A DNA stretch of 64,000 nucleotides from Candidatus Streptomyces philanthi (GCA_018114805.1 CP073042.1:6493501-6557500), one strand, 5' to 3'; shown: positions 29,461 to 38,596, numbered from the stretch's first letter. The notes: generated from the letters alone by a model not told the origin. Translations and numbers: made by a program.

Positions 29461-31401
29461 ATGACAGCGACAGTCGTCGAAACAACCACGGTTTTAACGG
29501 CGGCCCGGCAGGCGGCGGCCCGGGCCGTCGACCACCTGCTGGCCCGCCAGGACAAGGAGGGGTGGTGGAAGGGTGACCTGGAGACCAACGTCACCATGGA
29601 CGCCGAAGACCTCCTGCTCCGCCAGTTCCTCGGCATCCAGGACCCCGATACCACCGCGGCGGCCGCCCGCCACATCCGCTCCCAGCAGCGCCCGGACGGC
29701 ACCTGGGCCACTTTCCACGGCGGCCCGCCCGAACTGTCGGCGACCATCGAGGCGTACGTGGCGCTGCGCCTGGCGGGCGACGAGCCGGACGCGCCGCACC
29801 TGGCCGCCGCCTCCGCGTGGGTGCGCGGGGCGGGCGGCATCGCCGCGAGCCGCGTCTTCACCCGCATCTGGCTCGCCCTGTTCGGCTGGTGGCGCTGGGA
29901 AGACCTGCCCGAGCTGCCGCCCGAGCTGATCTACCTGCCCAAGTGGGCGCCGCTGAACATCTACGACTTCGGCTGCTGGGCCCGGCAGACCATCGTGCCA
30001 CTGACCATCGTCTCGGCCCAGCGCCCGGTGCGCCCCGCGCCGTTCGCGCTGGACGAGCTGCACGCCGACCCGCGCCGCCCCAACCCGCCGCGCCCGCTGG
30101 CCCCCGTCATCACCTGGGACGGCGCCTTCCAGCGCCTCGACCGGGCGCTGCACAGCTACCGCAAGGTCGCCGTCCGGCCGCTGCGCCGGGCGGCCATCCG
30201 CTCCTGCGCGCGCTGGATCATCGAACGGCAGGAGAACGACGGCTGCTGGGGCGGCATCCAGCCACCGGCCGTCTACTCGGTGATCGCCCTGCACCTCCTC
30301 GGCTACGACCTGGAACACCCGGTGCTCCGGGCCGGCCTCGCCTCCCTCGACCGGTTCGCCGTCTGGCGCGAGGACGAGAACGGGGAGCGGGTCCGGATGG
30401 TCGATGCGTGCCAGTCGCCGGTGTGGGACACCTGCCTGGCCACCATCGCGCTGGCGGACGCGGGCCTGCCCGACGACCACCCGGCCCTGGTGTGCGCCGC
30501 GGACTGGATGCTCGACGAGCAGGTGTACAAGCCCGGCGACTGGTCGGTGCGCCGCCCCGAACTGTGCCCCGGCGGCTGGGCGTTCGAGTTCCACAACGAC
30601 AACTACCCCGACATCGACGACACCGCCGAGGTGGTGCTCGCGCTGCGCAGGGTCAGCCACCCCGATCCGCACCGCGTCGAGCGGGCCATCCAGCGCGGCG
30701 CCGAGTGGAACCTGGGCATGCAGTCGAGCAACGGGGCCTGGGGTGCCTTCGACGCGGACAATGTCAGCCCGTTCCCCAACAAGCTGCCGTTCTGCGACTT
30801 CGGCGAGGTCATCGACCCGCCGTCAGCCGACGTCACCGCGCACGTGGTGGAGATGCTGGTGGCGCTCGGCGAGCGGGGCGACCCGCGCACCCAGCGTGGC
30901 ATCGACTGGCTGCTGGCCGAACAGGAGCCGAACGGCGCCTGGTTCGGCCGCTGGGGCACCAACTACCTCTACGGCACCGGCTCCGTGGTGCCCGCGCTCG
31001 TGCTCGCCGGCATTCCCACCACGCACGCGAGCATCCGGCGGGCCGTGAGCTGGCTGGAGAGCGTGCAGAACGAGGACGGCGGCTGGGGCGAGGACCAGCG
31101 CTCGTACCGGGAGTGCGCGTGGGTGGGCCGCGGCGAGTCCACCCCCTCGCAGACCGCGTGGGCGCTGCTCGCGCTGCTCGCGGCCGGCGAGCGGGAGAGC
31201 GAGTGCGTGCGGCGCGGCATCGCCTGGCTGGTGGAGACCCAGCGCCCGGACGGCGGTTGGGACGAGCCGTACTTCACCGGCACCGGCTTCCCGTGGGACT
31301 TCTCCATCAACTACCACCTGTACCGGATGGTCTTCCCGATCACCGCGCTCGGCCGCTACATCCACGCGCAGCCGTTCGGAGCGGAACGGCAGGGGGCCTG
31401 A
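29461..31401 (+). CDS. shc: squalene-hopene cyclase
   Basis: A 646-residue monotopic membrane cyclase converting squalene to hopene/hopanol. The catalytic DxDD motif is in YPDIDDTAEVVLALRR, and several QW repeats are visible (QRPDGTWATF, QENDGCWGG, QSSNGAWGAFDADN, QEPNGAWFG, QNEDGGWGED, QRPDGGWDEP). ATG 29461 has AAAGGGG just upstream; GTG 29446 is a less likely start. The stop codon overlaps the start of the phosphorylase gene (TGATG), so hopene formation and side-chain steps are co-expressed. Confidence 0.95.
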   Translation: MTATVVETTTVLTAARQAAARAVDHLLARQDKEGWWKGDLETNVTMDAEDLLLRQFLGIQDPDTTAAAARHIRSQQRPDGTWATFHGGPPELSATIEAYVALRLAGDEPDAPHLAAASAWVRGAGGIAASRVFTRIWLALFGWWRWEDLPELPPELIYLPKWAPLNIYDFGCWARQTIVPLTIVSAQRPVRPAPFALDELHADPRRPNPPRPLAPVITWDGAFQRLDRALHSYRKVAVRPLRRAAIRSCARWIIERQENDGCWGGIQPPAVYSVIALHLLGYDLEHPVLRAGLASLDRFAVWREDENGERVRMVDACQSPVWDTCLATIALADAGLPDDHPALVCAADWMLDEQVYKPGDWSVRRPELCPGGWAFEFHNDNYPDIDDTAEVVLALRRVSHPDPHRVERAIQRGAEWNLGMQSSNGAWGAFDADNVSPFPNKLPFCDFGEVIDPPSADVTAHVVEMLVALGERGDPRTQRGIDWLLAEQEPNGAWFGRWGTNYLYGTGSVVPALVLAGIPTTHASIRRAVSWLESVQNEDGGWGEDQRSYRECAWVGRGESTPSQTAWALLALLAAGERESECVRRGIAWLVETQRPDGGWDEPYFTGTGFPWDFSINYHLYRMVFPITALGRYIHAQPFGAERQGA

Positions 31402-32162
31402 TGGCGGACGCCTCCGCCGTGGACCTGGGCGCGCCCCCGCCGCTCCTGGTGGTCTGCGCGCTCGGCATCGAGCGGCTCGCGCTGCGCGGCGGCGACCGCA
31501 GCGCGGCCGCCGGCACCATGGTGCTGCTGCGCACCGGGATGGGCCCGCCTGCGGCCGAGCGCTCGATGGAGCGCGTCCTGGCCACGGCGGCTGGGCTGGG
31601 GCCGGAAGCGCGCCCCGGCGGTCCCCGGGGGTATCCGTCGGGTCCGGGCCCGACGGACGGCCCCCGGCAGGTGCGGGGCCCGGGCCCGGCCGCCGTCATC
31701 GCCACCGGGTTCTGCGCCGTACTCGCCCCGGGGATGCACCCCGGCGACCTCGTCGTCGCCGACCAGACCCGCGACCACGCGGGCAGCACCGAGTGCACCG
31801 GCACCGAGGTGCTCGCCAGCGCCCTGGCCGACCTGTGCCGGCGCCCGGGGCGCGGTCCCGCGCCCGCCGTGCACACGGGCCCGGTGGCCGGCACCGACCA
31901 CGTGGTGCGCGGCGCCGAGCGCGCCCGGTTGCGGGCGACCGGGGCCGTCGCCGTGGACATGGAGTCCGCGGCGACCCTGCGCACCGCCGTGCGCGCGGGC
32001 CCGCGCCCGGTTGCGGCCGTTCGGGTGGTCGTGGACGCTCCAGAGCATGAGCTGGTCCGCGTTGGCACCCTGCGCCGTGGAATATCCGCCTTCCGGGTGC
32101 TCCGCTCGATCCTTCCTGCTTTCTGCCAATGGCACCGTTCGTTACCGCTCTCCAGGAGGTGA
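31401..32162 (+). CDS. hpnG: adenosylhopane nucleosidase/phosphorylase HpnG
   Basis: A 253-residue nucleoside-phosphorylase-fold protein. In hopanoid side-chain synthesis HpnG cleaves adenine from adenosylhopane to give ribosylhopane or its phosphate. It carries LLVVCALGIERLALR at the start, a nucleobase/ribose site VATGFCAVLAPGMHPGDLVV-like segment and the conserved AVAVDMESAAT with the catalytic Met-Glu pair. Starts at ATG 31401, overlapping shc. A Gly/Pro/Arg-rich loop (about residues 74-94) is an unusual insertion. hpnH follows 5 bp downstream. Confidence 0.85.
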   Translation: MADASAVDLGAPPPLLVVCALGIERLALRGGDRSAAAGTMVLLRTGMGPPAAERSMERVLATAAGLGPEARPGGPRGYPSGPGPTDGPRQVRGPGPAAVIATGFCAVLAPGMHPGDLVVADQTRDHAGSTECTGTEVLASALADLCRRPGRGPAPAVHTGPVAGTDHVVRGAERARLRATGAVAVDMESAATLRTAVRAGPRPVAAVRVVVDAPEHELVRVGTLRRGISAFRVLRSILPAFCQWHRSLPLSRR

Positions 32163-32167
32163 GCTAG

Positions 32168-33190
32168 ATGGCCATGCCGCTTCGTCAGACCATCCGGGTC
32201 GGGACCTATCTCTTCGAACAGAAAGTGATCCGGCGGCGGGAGAAGTTTCCGCTGATCGTGGAGTTGGAACCGCTGTACGCCTGCAACCTCTCCTGCGAGG
32301 GGTGCGGCAAGATCCAGCACCCGGCCGGGGTGCTCAAGCAGCGGATGCCGGTGGCGCAGGCGGTCGGCGCGGTACTCGAGTCCGGCGCCCCGATGGTCTC
32401 CCTCGCCGGCGGCGAGCCGCTCATGCACCCGCAGATCGACGAGATCGTCCGCCAGTTGGTCAAGCGCAAGAACTACGTCTTCCTCTGCACGAACGCGGTG
32501 TTGCTCCGCAAGAAGCTGCACAAGTTCACCCCCTCGCCCTACTTCGCCTTCACCGTGCACATCGACGGCCTCCGCGAGCGGCACGACGAGTCGGTCGTCA
32601 AGGAGGGGGTGTTCGACGAGGCGGTGGAGGCGATCAAGGAGGCCAAGCGGCGCGGCTTCCGGGTCACCACCAACTCGACCTTCTTCAACACCGACACCCC
32701 GCAGAACATCATCGAGGTGCTCAACTACCTCAATGACGACCTCAAGGTGGACGAGATGATGATCTCGCCCGCCTACGCCTACGAGAAGGCACCGGACCAG
32801 GAGCACTTCCTGGGCGTCAGCCAGACCAGGGAACTGTTCCGCAAGGCGTTCGCCGGCGGCAACCGCCGCCGCTGGCGGCTCAACCACAGCCCGCTCTTCC
32901 TGGACTTCCTGGAGGGCAAGACCGACTTCCCGTGCACGGCCTGGGGCATCCCCAACTACTCGCTGTTCGGCTGGCAGCGCCCGTGTTACCTGATGAGCGA
33001 CGGGTACGTGCCCACGTACCAGAAGCTGATCGAGGAGACCGACTGGGACAAGTACGGTCGCGGCAAGGACCCGCGCTGTGACAACTGCATGGCGCACTGC
33101 GGGTACGAGCCCACGGCGGTGCTCGCCACCATGGGCTCCCTGAAGGAGTCGCTGCGCGCGGCCAGGGAAACGGTGTCGGCCAACAGGTGA
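32168..33190 (+). CDS. hpnH: adenosyl-hopene transferase HpnH (radical SAM)
   Basis: A 340-residue radical SAM enzyme that joins 5'-deoxyadenosyl to hopene, the first side-chain step. The [4Fe-4S] motif is YACNLSCEGCGKIQ (C-x3-C-x2-C), followed by SLAGGEPLMHP. The C-terminal Cys cluster DPRCDNCMAHCGYEPTAVL is family-specific. GGAGGT precedes ATG 32168 and overlaps the end of hpnG. In this cluster hpnH is followed directly by the aminotransferase gene, without ispG and dxs between. Confidence 0.94.
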   Translation: MAMPLRQTIRVGTYLFEQKVIRRREKFPLIVELEPLYACNLSCEGCGKIQHPAGVLKQRMPVAQAVGAVLESGAPMVSLAGGEPLMHPQIDEIVRQLVKRKNYVFLCTNAVLLRKKLHKFTPSPYFAFTVHIDGLRERHDESVVKEGVFDEAVEAIKEAKRRGFRVTTNSTFFNTDTPQNIIEVLNYLNDDLKVDEMMISPAYAYEKAPDQEHFLGVSQTRELFRKAFAGGNRRRWRLNHSPLFLDFLEGKTDFPCTAWGIPNYSLFGWQRPCYLMSDGYVPTYQKLIEETDWDKYGRGKDPRCDNCMAHCGYEPTAVLATMGSLKESLRAARETVSANR

Positions 33191-33316
33191 GGCCGCCGGC
33201 GCGGGCGCCGGGCACCCGTCCCGAGCGGGGCCGGCGCCCGCCCGCGCAGGCCGGCCCACGGCCCGCACCGGCCGGCGGGGGCAGGACGAGCGACGCACAC
33301 ACGAAGGGGCAGGGGC

Positions 33317-34714
33317 ATGACGGTGGCCGAATCGACGGGCTTCGACCTCGGCAGACTCCTCACGGAGCGCGGGGGCGAACGCTACGAACTGCACGCCCGG
33401 TACCTGAACCACCAACTGCCGCGCATGCTGCACACCATCGGCTTCGACAAGGTCTACGAGCGGGCCGAGGGCGCGTACTTCTGGGACGCCGACGGCCAGG
33501 ACTACCTGGACATGCTCGCCGGCTTCGGGGTGATGGGCCTCGGCCGCCACCACCCCGTGGTCCGCAAGGCGCTGCACGACGTCCTGGACGCGGGCCTGGC
33601 CGACCTCACCCGCTTCGACTGCCAGCCGCTGCCCGGACTCCTGGCCGAGCGGCTGTTGGCCCACGCGCCGGACCTGGACCGGGTGTTCTTCGGCAACAGC
33701 GGCACCGAGGCGGTCGAGACGGCGCTCAAGTTCGCCCGGTACGCCACCCGCAAGCCCCGGGTGCTGTACTGCGCGCACGCCTTCCACGGGCTGACCACCG
33801 GCGCGCTCTCGGTCAATGGCGAGGACGGCTTCCGGGACGGGTTCGCGCCGCTGCTGCCCGACACGGCCGTGCCCCTGGGCGACCTGGCTGCCCTGGAACG
33901 GGAGCTGCGGCGCGGCGACGTGGCCGCCCTGGTGGTCGAGCCGATCCAGGGCAAGGGCGTGCTCGCGGCGCCCCCCGGTTACCTGCGCGCCGCCCAGGAC
34001 CTGCTGCACCGGCACAAGGCGTTGCTCATCGCCGACGAGGTGCAGACCGGCATCGGGCGCACCGGGGACTTCTTCGGCTACCAGCACGAGGAGGGCGTCG
34101 AACCCGACCTGGTGTGCGTGGCCAAGGCGCTGTCCGGCGGCTACGTGCCGGTGGGGGCCGCCCTCGGCAAGGACTGGATCTTCAAGCGGGTCTACTCCTC
34201 GATGGACCGCGTGCTGGTGCACTCCGCGAGCTTCGGCTCCAACGCCCAGGCCATGGCGGCCGGCCTGGCCACCCTCGCGGTCATGGAGCAGGAGGACCTC
34301 GTGGCCCGGGCCCGGCGCACCGGCGACCTGCTCCGCGAGCGGCTCGCCGCGCTCATGCCGCGCTACGAGCTGCTGCACGAGGTGCGCGGCCGGGGGCTGA
34401 TGATCGGCATCGAGTTCGGCCGGCCCACCTCGCTGAAGCTGCGCAGCCGCTGGACGATGCTCCAGGCCGCGCGGAAGGGGCTGTTCGCGCAGTTGGTGGT
34501 GGCGCCGCTGCTGCACCGGCACCGCATCCTGACCCAGGTCTCCGGCGACCACCTGGAAGTGATCAAGCTGATTCCACCTTTGATCATCGGCAAGCCGGAG
34601 GTGGACCGCTTCGTGGCGGCGTTCACGGACGTCATGGACGACGCGCACGACGGAGGCGGCCTGCTGTGGGAGTTCGGCAAGACCCTCGTGAAGCAAGCCG
34701 TCGCCAGCCGGTGA
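33317..34714 (+). CDS. hpnO: class III aminotransferase of the hopanoid cluster (HpnO-like)
   Basis: A 465-residue PLP enzyme. It has FGNSGTEAVETALKFAR (PLP phosphate site), LLIADEVQTGIGRTG (Asp binding the pyridine nitrogen) and CVAKALSGGYVPVGA with the Schiff-base Lys. In hopanoid producers such a transaminase converts the side-chain aldehyde to aminobacteriohopanetriol. ATG 33317 lies 126 bp after hpnH in a leader with no obvious terminator, so it is probably still in the operon. It is convergent with the phosphatase gene, whose open frame runs antisense into it. Confidence 0.88.
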   Translation: MTVAESTGFDLGRLLTERGGERYELHARYLNHQLPRMLHTIGFDKVYERAEGAYFWDADGQDYLDMLAGFGVMGLGRHHPVVRKALHDVLDAGLADLTRFDCQPLPGLLAERLLAHAPDLDRVFFGNSGTEAVETALKFARYATRKPRVLYCAHAFHGLTTGALSVNGEDGFRDGFAPLLPDTAVPLGDLAALERELRRGDVAALVVEPIQGKGVLAAPPGYLRAAQDLLHRHKALLIADEVQTGIGRTGDFFGYQHEEGVEPDLVCVAKALSGGYVPVGAALGKDWIFKRVYSSMDRVLVHSASFGSNAQAMAAGLATLAVMEQEDLVARARRTGDLLRERLAALMPRYELLHEVRGRGLMIGIEFGRPTSLKLRSRWTMLQAARKGLFAQLVVAPLLHRHRILTQVSGDHLEVIKLIPPLIIGKPEVDRFVAAFTDVMDDAHDGGGLLWEFGKTLVKQAVASR

Positions 34715-35589
34715 GGGCGGGTGGCCGTGCCGGGCGCGCGCCCCGGCACGGGCCCGGCACGCGCCGGCGGTCCGTCGGTCAGCAGCCGCTCGCGCAACCG
34801 GGTGCGCAGCGCGGGGGTGAGGCCGAGGCCCTCGGCGAGATAGCGCTCGGTGTCGCCCCAGGTCGTCTCGATCGCCGCCGCCAGATAGCTGGACCGCGCG
34901 TCGAAGAGGGGGCCGATGAGTTCGAGCACCTCCGGCGACATGGCCTCGGGGGAGTCGCTGTGGCGCCGCACCCTGTAGCTGCGGTGGGCCGCCGCCGACG
35001 CCAGGTAGTCGGCCTCGATCGCCTCGGGCGTGACGCCGACGGCGAGCAGGGTGATGGCGATCGACAGGCCCGCGCGGTCCTTGCCGGCCGCGCAGTGCAT
35101 GAGCGCCGGCACGCTGTCGTCGGCCAGCGCGGCCAGCACGCGGGCGTGTTCGGCGTTGCGCGTGGTGACCATCGTGCGGTACGTGGCGATCATCCGGCCG
35201 GCGGCCTGGCCGTCGGAGAGTTCGGCCCCAAGCTGCTCGATGTCGCCGTGGAAGACCATGGACCAGAACTCGGCGCCCTCGGCCGGGTCGGTGAGCGGGA
35301 TGTTGACGTTGCGGACGCCGGGGAGCGCGACGTCGGGGCCCTCGACCCTCATGTCGGCGGCGTTGCGGAAGTCGAAGAAGATGGTGTGCCGGCCCAGCGT
35401 GGCCAGGAACGCCGCGTCCTCCTCGGTCGCGTGGGCGAGGTGGCCGCTGCGGAAGAGCACGCCCGACCGCACTCGCCGGCCGTCGAGCATCGGCAGGCCG
35501 CCCACGTCCCGGAAGTTCCTGACCCCGGACAGGCGCGGTTCTCTCTCGTCCGGGGTGCTGGGGGAGGCGTGCGGGATCTGCTGTGTCAC
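34363..35589 (-). CDS. tyrosine-protein phosphatase, C-terminus running antisense into hpnO
   Basis: GTG 35589 has GAGGAG 5 bases upstream. The body (NFRDVGGLPMLDGRRVRSG, LFRSGHLAHATEEDAAFL, catalytic loop MHCAAGKDRAGLSI with C-x5-R) is a Y_phosphatase3-type dual-specificity phosphatase that should end near 34780 (about 270 residues, after RERLLTD). Instead the frame stays open for another ~140 codons, the last ~115 antisense to hpnO, giving Ser/Arg-rich sequence with no family resemblance. The natural stop has probably been lost by an indel, so the annotated end is what the sequence says rather than what was likely selected. Confidence 0.75.
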   Translation of the reverse strand: MTQQIPHASPSTPDEREPRLSGVRNFRDVGGLPMLDGRRVRSGVLFRSGHLAHATEEDAAFLATLGRHTIFFDFRNAADMRVEGPDVALPGVRNVNIPLTDPAEGAEFWSMVFHGDIEQLGAELSDGQAAGRMIATYRTMVTTRNAEHARVLAALADDSVPALMHCAAGKDRAGLSIAITLLAVGVTPEAIEADYLASAAAHRSYRVRRHSDSPEAMSPEVLELIGPLFDARSSYLAAAIETTWGDTERYLAEGLGLTPALRTRLRERLLTDGPPARAGPVPGRAPGTATRPHRLATACFTRVLPNSHSRPPPSCASSMTSVNAATKRSTSGLPMIKGGISLITSRWSPETWVRMRCRCSSGATTNCANSPFRAAWSIVQRLRSFSEVGRPNSMPIISPRPRTSCSSS

Positions 35590-35817
35590 GGCTGCTCCTC
35601 GGTGCGGGTGGTGCCTGCTGTGGTCAACGAGAGGCGGGGGACCGACCCTACGGTATGGGCCCGCCGCACCATCATTTCGGCCGCGTCCGCCCCTTGTCAT
35701 CGCCGGTGCAGATGCTTATTCCGGCTTTATGTAAGAGATCCAGTGGGATAGATCACCTCACGTCAACCCTTGGTTACGGTGGCGTAGTTCACTTCATTCG
35801 GAGGAGGATCTCCGGAC

Positions 35818-36609
35818 GTGGCAGCCGATTCGAAGACCAACAACAGTGGCGCGTTCGAGTCGTACGCAGCAGTCGGGGACAGCTTCACCGAAGGTGTCGG
35901 CGACCCAGGGCCCGACGGGGCCTTCATAGGCTGGGCCGACCGGCTCGCCGTCTTGCTGTCGGACCAACGCGCCGAGCATGACTTCCGCTACGCCAACCTC
36001 GCCGTCCGCGGCCGACTCCTCGACCAGATCGTCGAGGAGCAGGTGCCGCGCGTCCTTGAGCTGGGACCCGAGCTGGTGACGTTCTGCGCGGGCGGCAACG
36101 ACATCCTGCGACCGGGCAGCGATCCGGACGACGTCGCCAGCCGGTACGAGGCGGCGGTGGCCAAGCTCGCGCCGTCCGTGGGCACCGTGCTGGTGTGCAC
36201 CGGTTTCGACACGCGTGACGTGCCGGTGCTGCGGCATCTACGCGGGAAGATCGCGACGTACACGGCGCACGTGCGCGCCATCGCCGACCGCTACGACTGC
36301 CCGGTGCTCGACCTGTGGTCCCTGCTGTCCGTGCAGGACCGGCGCGCCTGGAGCGATGACCGCCTGCACCTCTCGCCGGACGGGCACACCCGGGTCGCCC
36401 TGCGCGCCGCGCAGGTCCTCGGCCTTGAGGTGTGCGCCGACCCCGACCAGCCCTGGCCACCGCTGGCCCAGCGCCCCGCCGCGGCCGTGCGCCGGGACAA
36501 CATCCACTGGGCGCGCGAGCACCTCGTCCCCTGGATCGGCCGCCGCCTGCGCGGCGAGTCCTCCGGCGACCACGTCGAGCCCAAGCGGCCCGACCTGCTG
36601 CCGCTCTAG
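35818..36609 (+). CDS. SGNH/GDSL hydrolase family protein
   Basis: A 263-residue esterase-fold protein. Block I YAAVGDSFTEGVGDP has the nucleophile Ser, block III FCAGGNDILRPG the Asn, and block V SDDRLHLSPDGHTRVAL the Asp-x2-His pair. No signal peptide is seen (MAADSKTNNSGAFES), so a cytoplasmic esterase or lipase acting on a small acyl ester is likely. GTG 35818 follows a GGAGGAGG run about 10 bases upstream. It is divergent from the phosphatase gene. Confidence 0.85.
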   Translation: MAADSKTNNSGAFESYAAVGDSFTEGVGDPGPDGAFIGWADRLAVLLSDQRAEHDFRYANLAVRGRLLDQIVEEQVPRVLELGPELVTFCAGGNDILRPGSDPDDVASRYEAAVAKLAPSVGTVLVCTGFDTRDVPVLRHLRGKIATYTAHVRAIADRYDCPVLDLWSLLSVQDRRAWSDDRLHLSPDGHTRVALRAAQVLGLEVCADPDQPWPPLAQRPAAAVRRDNIHWAREHLVPWIGRRLRGESSGDHVEPKRPDLLPL

Positions 36610-36744
36610 TCCGCGACCGGCGCTCCGAGGCGGCGCGGGGCGCCGTCCCGGGCGCGGGCTCGCGCTGTCGCGCTGCCTGGCGTCCCCGTCGGGCGTGCCA
36701 GAGCGCCAAGGCCCGGCTGTCTAGCGTCGTGAAGGGCCGGCCGG

Positions 36745-37254
36745 TCAGGCCCACATGGGGGAGGAGCCGGCGGGCCGGTCCGGGAGCCCCGCGGACTGCG
36801 CCGGCAGGCCTGTGGTCGGCAGGTAGGCCCAGACCGCCCGGCCCTGGCCGCCCTCGCGCGGGCGCACGCCCCAGGAGTCGGACAGCGCCTCCACGAGCAT
36901 CAGCCCGCGCCCGCCTTCTTGCTCCCAGCCGCTCTCACGGGGCCGCAACGTCGCGTGCTCGCGCCCCTGGTCCGCCACCTCGACCCGCAGTCGGTCGGCG
37001 AAGACGCGCAGTTCGCAGCGGACCCGGTCGCTGTTGGTGTGCCGTACCGCGTTGGTGAACAGCTCCGATACGACGAGTTGGGCGTCGTCCCGCAGCTCGT
37101 CGTGGGCACCCCACTCGGCCAGCCGGGCCAGAACCCGCTTGCGTGCCTCAGCGACGGAGGTGCTGAGCGCCGGCAGATGGAACGCGTCCTGAAGGCGTTG
37201 GGCGACCGCGCCGCCCGGGCGTCCAAACCAGAGACCGTCGTATGAAGTGGCCAC
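36745..37254 (-). CDS. ATP-binding protein, HATPase_c (RsbW/SpoIIAB-like)
   Basis: A 169-residue regulator from GTG 37254 (a TTG at 37290 is an alternative). It has the N-box LVVSELFTNAVRHTNSDR, G1 region EVADQGREHATLRP and G2 region EGGRGLMLVEALSDSWGV. It lacks a partner domain. It lies head to head with an XRE regulator and its DUF397 partner, the common Streptomyces arrangement in which the HATPase and the small DUF397 protein modulate developmental or antibiotic regulators. Confidence 0.85.
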   Translation of the reverse strand: MATSYDGLWFGRPGGAVAQRLQDAFHLPALSTSVAEARKRVLARLAEWGAHDELRDDAQLVVSELFTNAVRHTNSDRVRCELRVFADRLRVEVADQGREHATLRPRESGWEQEGGRGLMLVEALSDSWGVRPREGGQGRAVWAYLPTTGLPAQSAGLPDRPAGSSPMWA

Positions 37255-37320
37255 GCCGCAACTATGCGGCCCGTCAGTGACGGATAGCAAGCTTCAATCT
37301 GTAAATTGCAGAATCGTAAG

Positions 37321-37359
37321 AGCAGTCTGTTCGGTGAGCTGAGCACATGACAGACTGCT
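37321..37359. promoter_or_regulatory. inverted repeat between the HATPase and XRE genes
   Basis: AGCAGTCTG (37321-37329) and CAGACTGCT (37351-37359) form a perfect 9 bp inverted repeat with a 21-base spacer in the divergent promoter region, a candidate operator for the adjacent XRE protein. Confidence 0.45.
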
Positions 37360-37391
37360 TACCCGTGACGGCGCTTGGAAGGAGAACGGCA

Positions 37392-38261
37392 GTGGCAGAC
37401 GCACGGTCGGGAGGCGGTGCCCCGACCATCTTGCGCGTGGTGCTCGGCAGGCGCCTGCAGGACCTACGGGAGAAGGCCGGGCTCAGCTACGAGCAGGCCG
37501 GTCGTGCGCTCGACGTCACCCACGCCACGATCCGCCGGATGGAGAAGGCCGAGGTCGGCCTGAAGATCCCGTACGTCGAGAAGCTGCTGACCACCTACGG
37601 CGTGAGCGACCAGGAAGAGGTCGAGGGCTTCCTCGCGCTGGCCCGCGAGGCCAACCAGCCCGGCTGGTGGCACCGCTTCCGCGACGTGCTGCCGGACTGG
37701 TTCAGCGCCTTCGTCAGCCTGGAGGTCGAGGCCAACCTCATTCGCGCCTACGAGCCGCACTACATCCCCGGCCTGCTGCAGACCGAGGACTACACGCGCG
37801 CCGTGCTGCGCGCCGGCATGCCGCACGCGTCCGAGGCCGACATCGACCGGGGCGTCGCTCTGCGCAAGGAGCGCCAGGCACTCCTGACCCGCGAGAATCC
37901 GCCCCTGCTGTGGGCCGTGCTCGACGAGACGGTGCTGCGGCGGCCGATCGGCGGACCCGGTGTGATGCGCGACCAGCTCGCGCGCCTCATCGAAGCCACC
38001 GCCATGCCCAACGTCCGGCTCCAGTTCATGCCGTTCGACGCCGGGCCACACCCGGTCATGTACGGCCCCTTCCACATCTTCCGGTTCCCGATCCCGGAAC
38101 TTCCCGACATCGCGTACTCGGAGAGCCTCGTCGGCGCCGTCTACTTCGACCAGCGCGACGACGTCTCGATGTTCCTGGAGGCCCTGGACCGGATGTGCGC
38201 GCAAGCCGCGCCAGCACAGACCACCGAGTCGATCCTCGGTGGCATTCGCAAGGAGATCTGA
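37392..38261 (+). CDS. helix-turn-helix (XRE) transcriptional regulator with DUF5753
   Basis: About 289 residues from GTG 37392, which has GGAAGGAG upstream; a longer ATG start at 37347 is possible but would lie across the inverted repeat. The HTH is RRLQDLREKAGLSYEQAGR followed by VTHATIRRMEKAEVGLK; the C-terminal DUF5753 domain begins near SLEVEANLIRAYEPHYIPGL and includes LQFMPFDAGPHP. Proteins of this kind work with a small DUF397 protein encoded just downstream, here 3 bp away. Confidence 0.9.
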   Translation: MADARSGGGAPTILRVVLGRRLQDLREKAGLSYEQAGRALDVTHATIRRMEKAEVGLKIPYVEKLLTTYGVSDQEEVEGFLALAREANQPGWWHRFRDVLPDWFSAFVSLEVEANLIRAYEPHYIPGLLQTEDYTRAVLRAGMPHASEADIDRGVALRKERQALLTRENPPLLWAVLDETVLRRPIGGPGVMRDQLARLIEATAMPNVRLQFMPFDAGPHPVMYGPFHIFRFPIPELPDIAYSESLVGAVYFDQRDDVSMFLEALDRMCAQAAPAQTTESILGGIRKEI

Positions 38262-38264
38262 ACC

Positions 38265-38501
38265 ATGGATCGCATCTACAACGGCATGCCCGCTACCGAC
38301 CTCGGCACCGAAGGCTGGCACAAGCCCTGGAGCGGGGGCAACGGGGGGAGTTGCGTGGAGGCCATGCGCCTCGGCGACGGCCGGATCGCGCTGCGCCAGT
38401 CCACCGACCCCGACGGCCCCGCCCTGATCTACAGCCACCACGAGATCGCGCGGTTCATCCAGGGCGCGAAGGCCGGTGACGCCGACTTCCTCCTCGCCTG
38501 A
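38265..38501 (+). CDS. DUF397 domain-containing protein
   Basis: A 78-residue DUF397 protein. Visible family features are the WHKPWSGGNGGSCVEA block, the short strand IALRQSTDPDGPAL and the C-terminal EIARFIQGAKAGDADFL. DUF397 proteins are small partners of XRE/DUF5753 regulators; BldB-type relatives influence differentiation. ATG 38265 follows the XRE stop by 3 bp, so the two are translated together. A strong hairpin follows at 38507. Confidence 0.9.
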   Translation: MDRIYNGMPATDLGTEGWHKPWSGGNGGSCVEAMRLGDGRIALRQSTDPDGPALIYSHHEIARFIQGAKAGDADFLLA

Positions 38502-38506
38502 CCGCA

Positions 38507-38539
38507 CCGCCCCGCCGGCCACCAGAGCCGGCGGGGCGG
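38507..38539 (+). terminator. hairpin terminator after the XRE-DUF397 pair
   Basis: A perfect 13 bp stem, CCGCCCCGCCGGC (38507-38519) with its complement at 38527-38539, and a 7-base loop, 6 bp after the DUF397 stop. Confidence 0.8.
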
Positions 38540-38596
38540 AGCACGGGCGAGCGACAGCGGCGACACCACAGGCATCGGCACCGAGCGGAGCACGGC

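Noticed and set aside
31340..34696. An 1118-codon open frame on the minus strand across hpnG, hpnH and hpnO
   Set aside because: It is an antisense shadow of GC-rich genes, rich in His/Arg/Gln/Val with no family resemblance; the plus-strand genes are clear.
37347..37391. Upstream ATG 37347 as the start of the XRE regulator
   Set aside because: It would place the start within an inverted repeat operator and lacks a ribosome site; GTG 37392 has GGAAGGAG before it.
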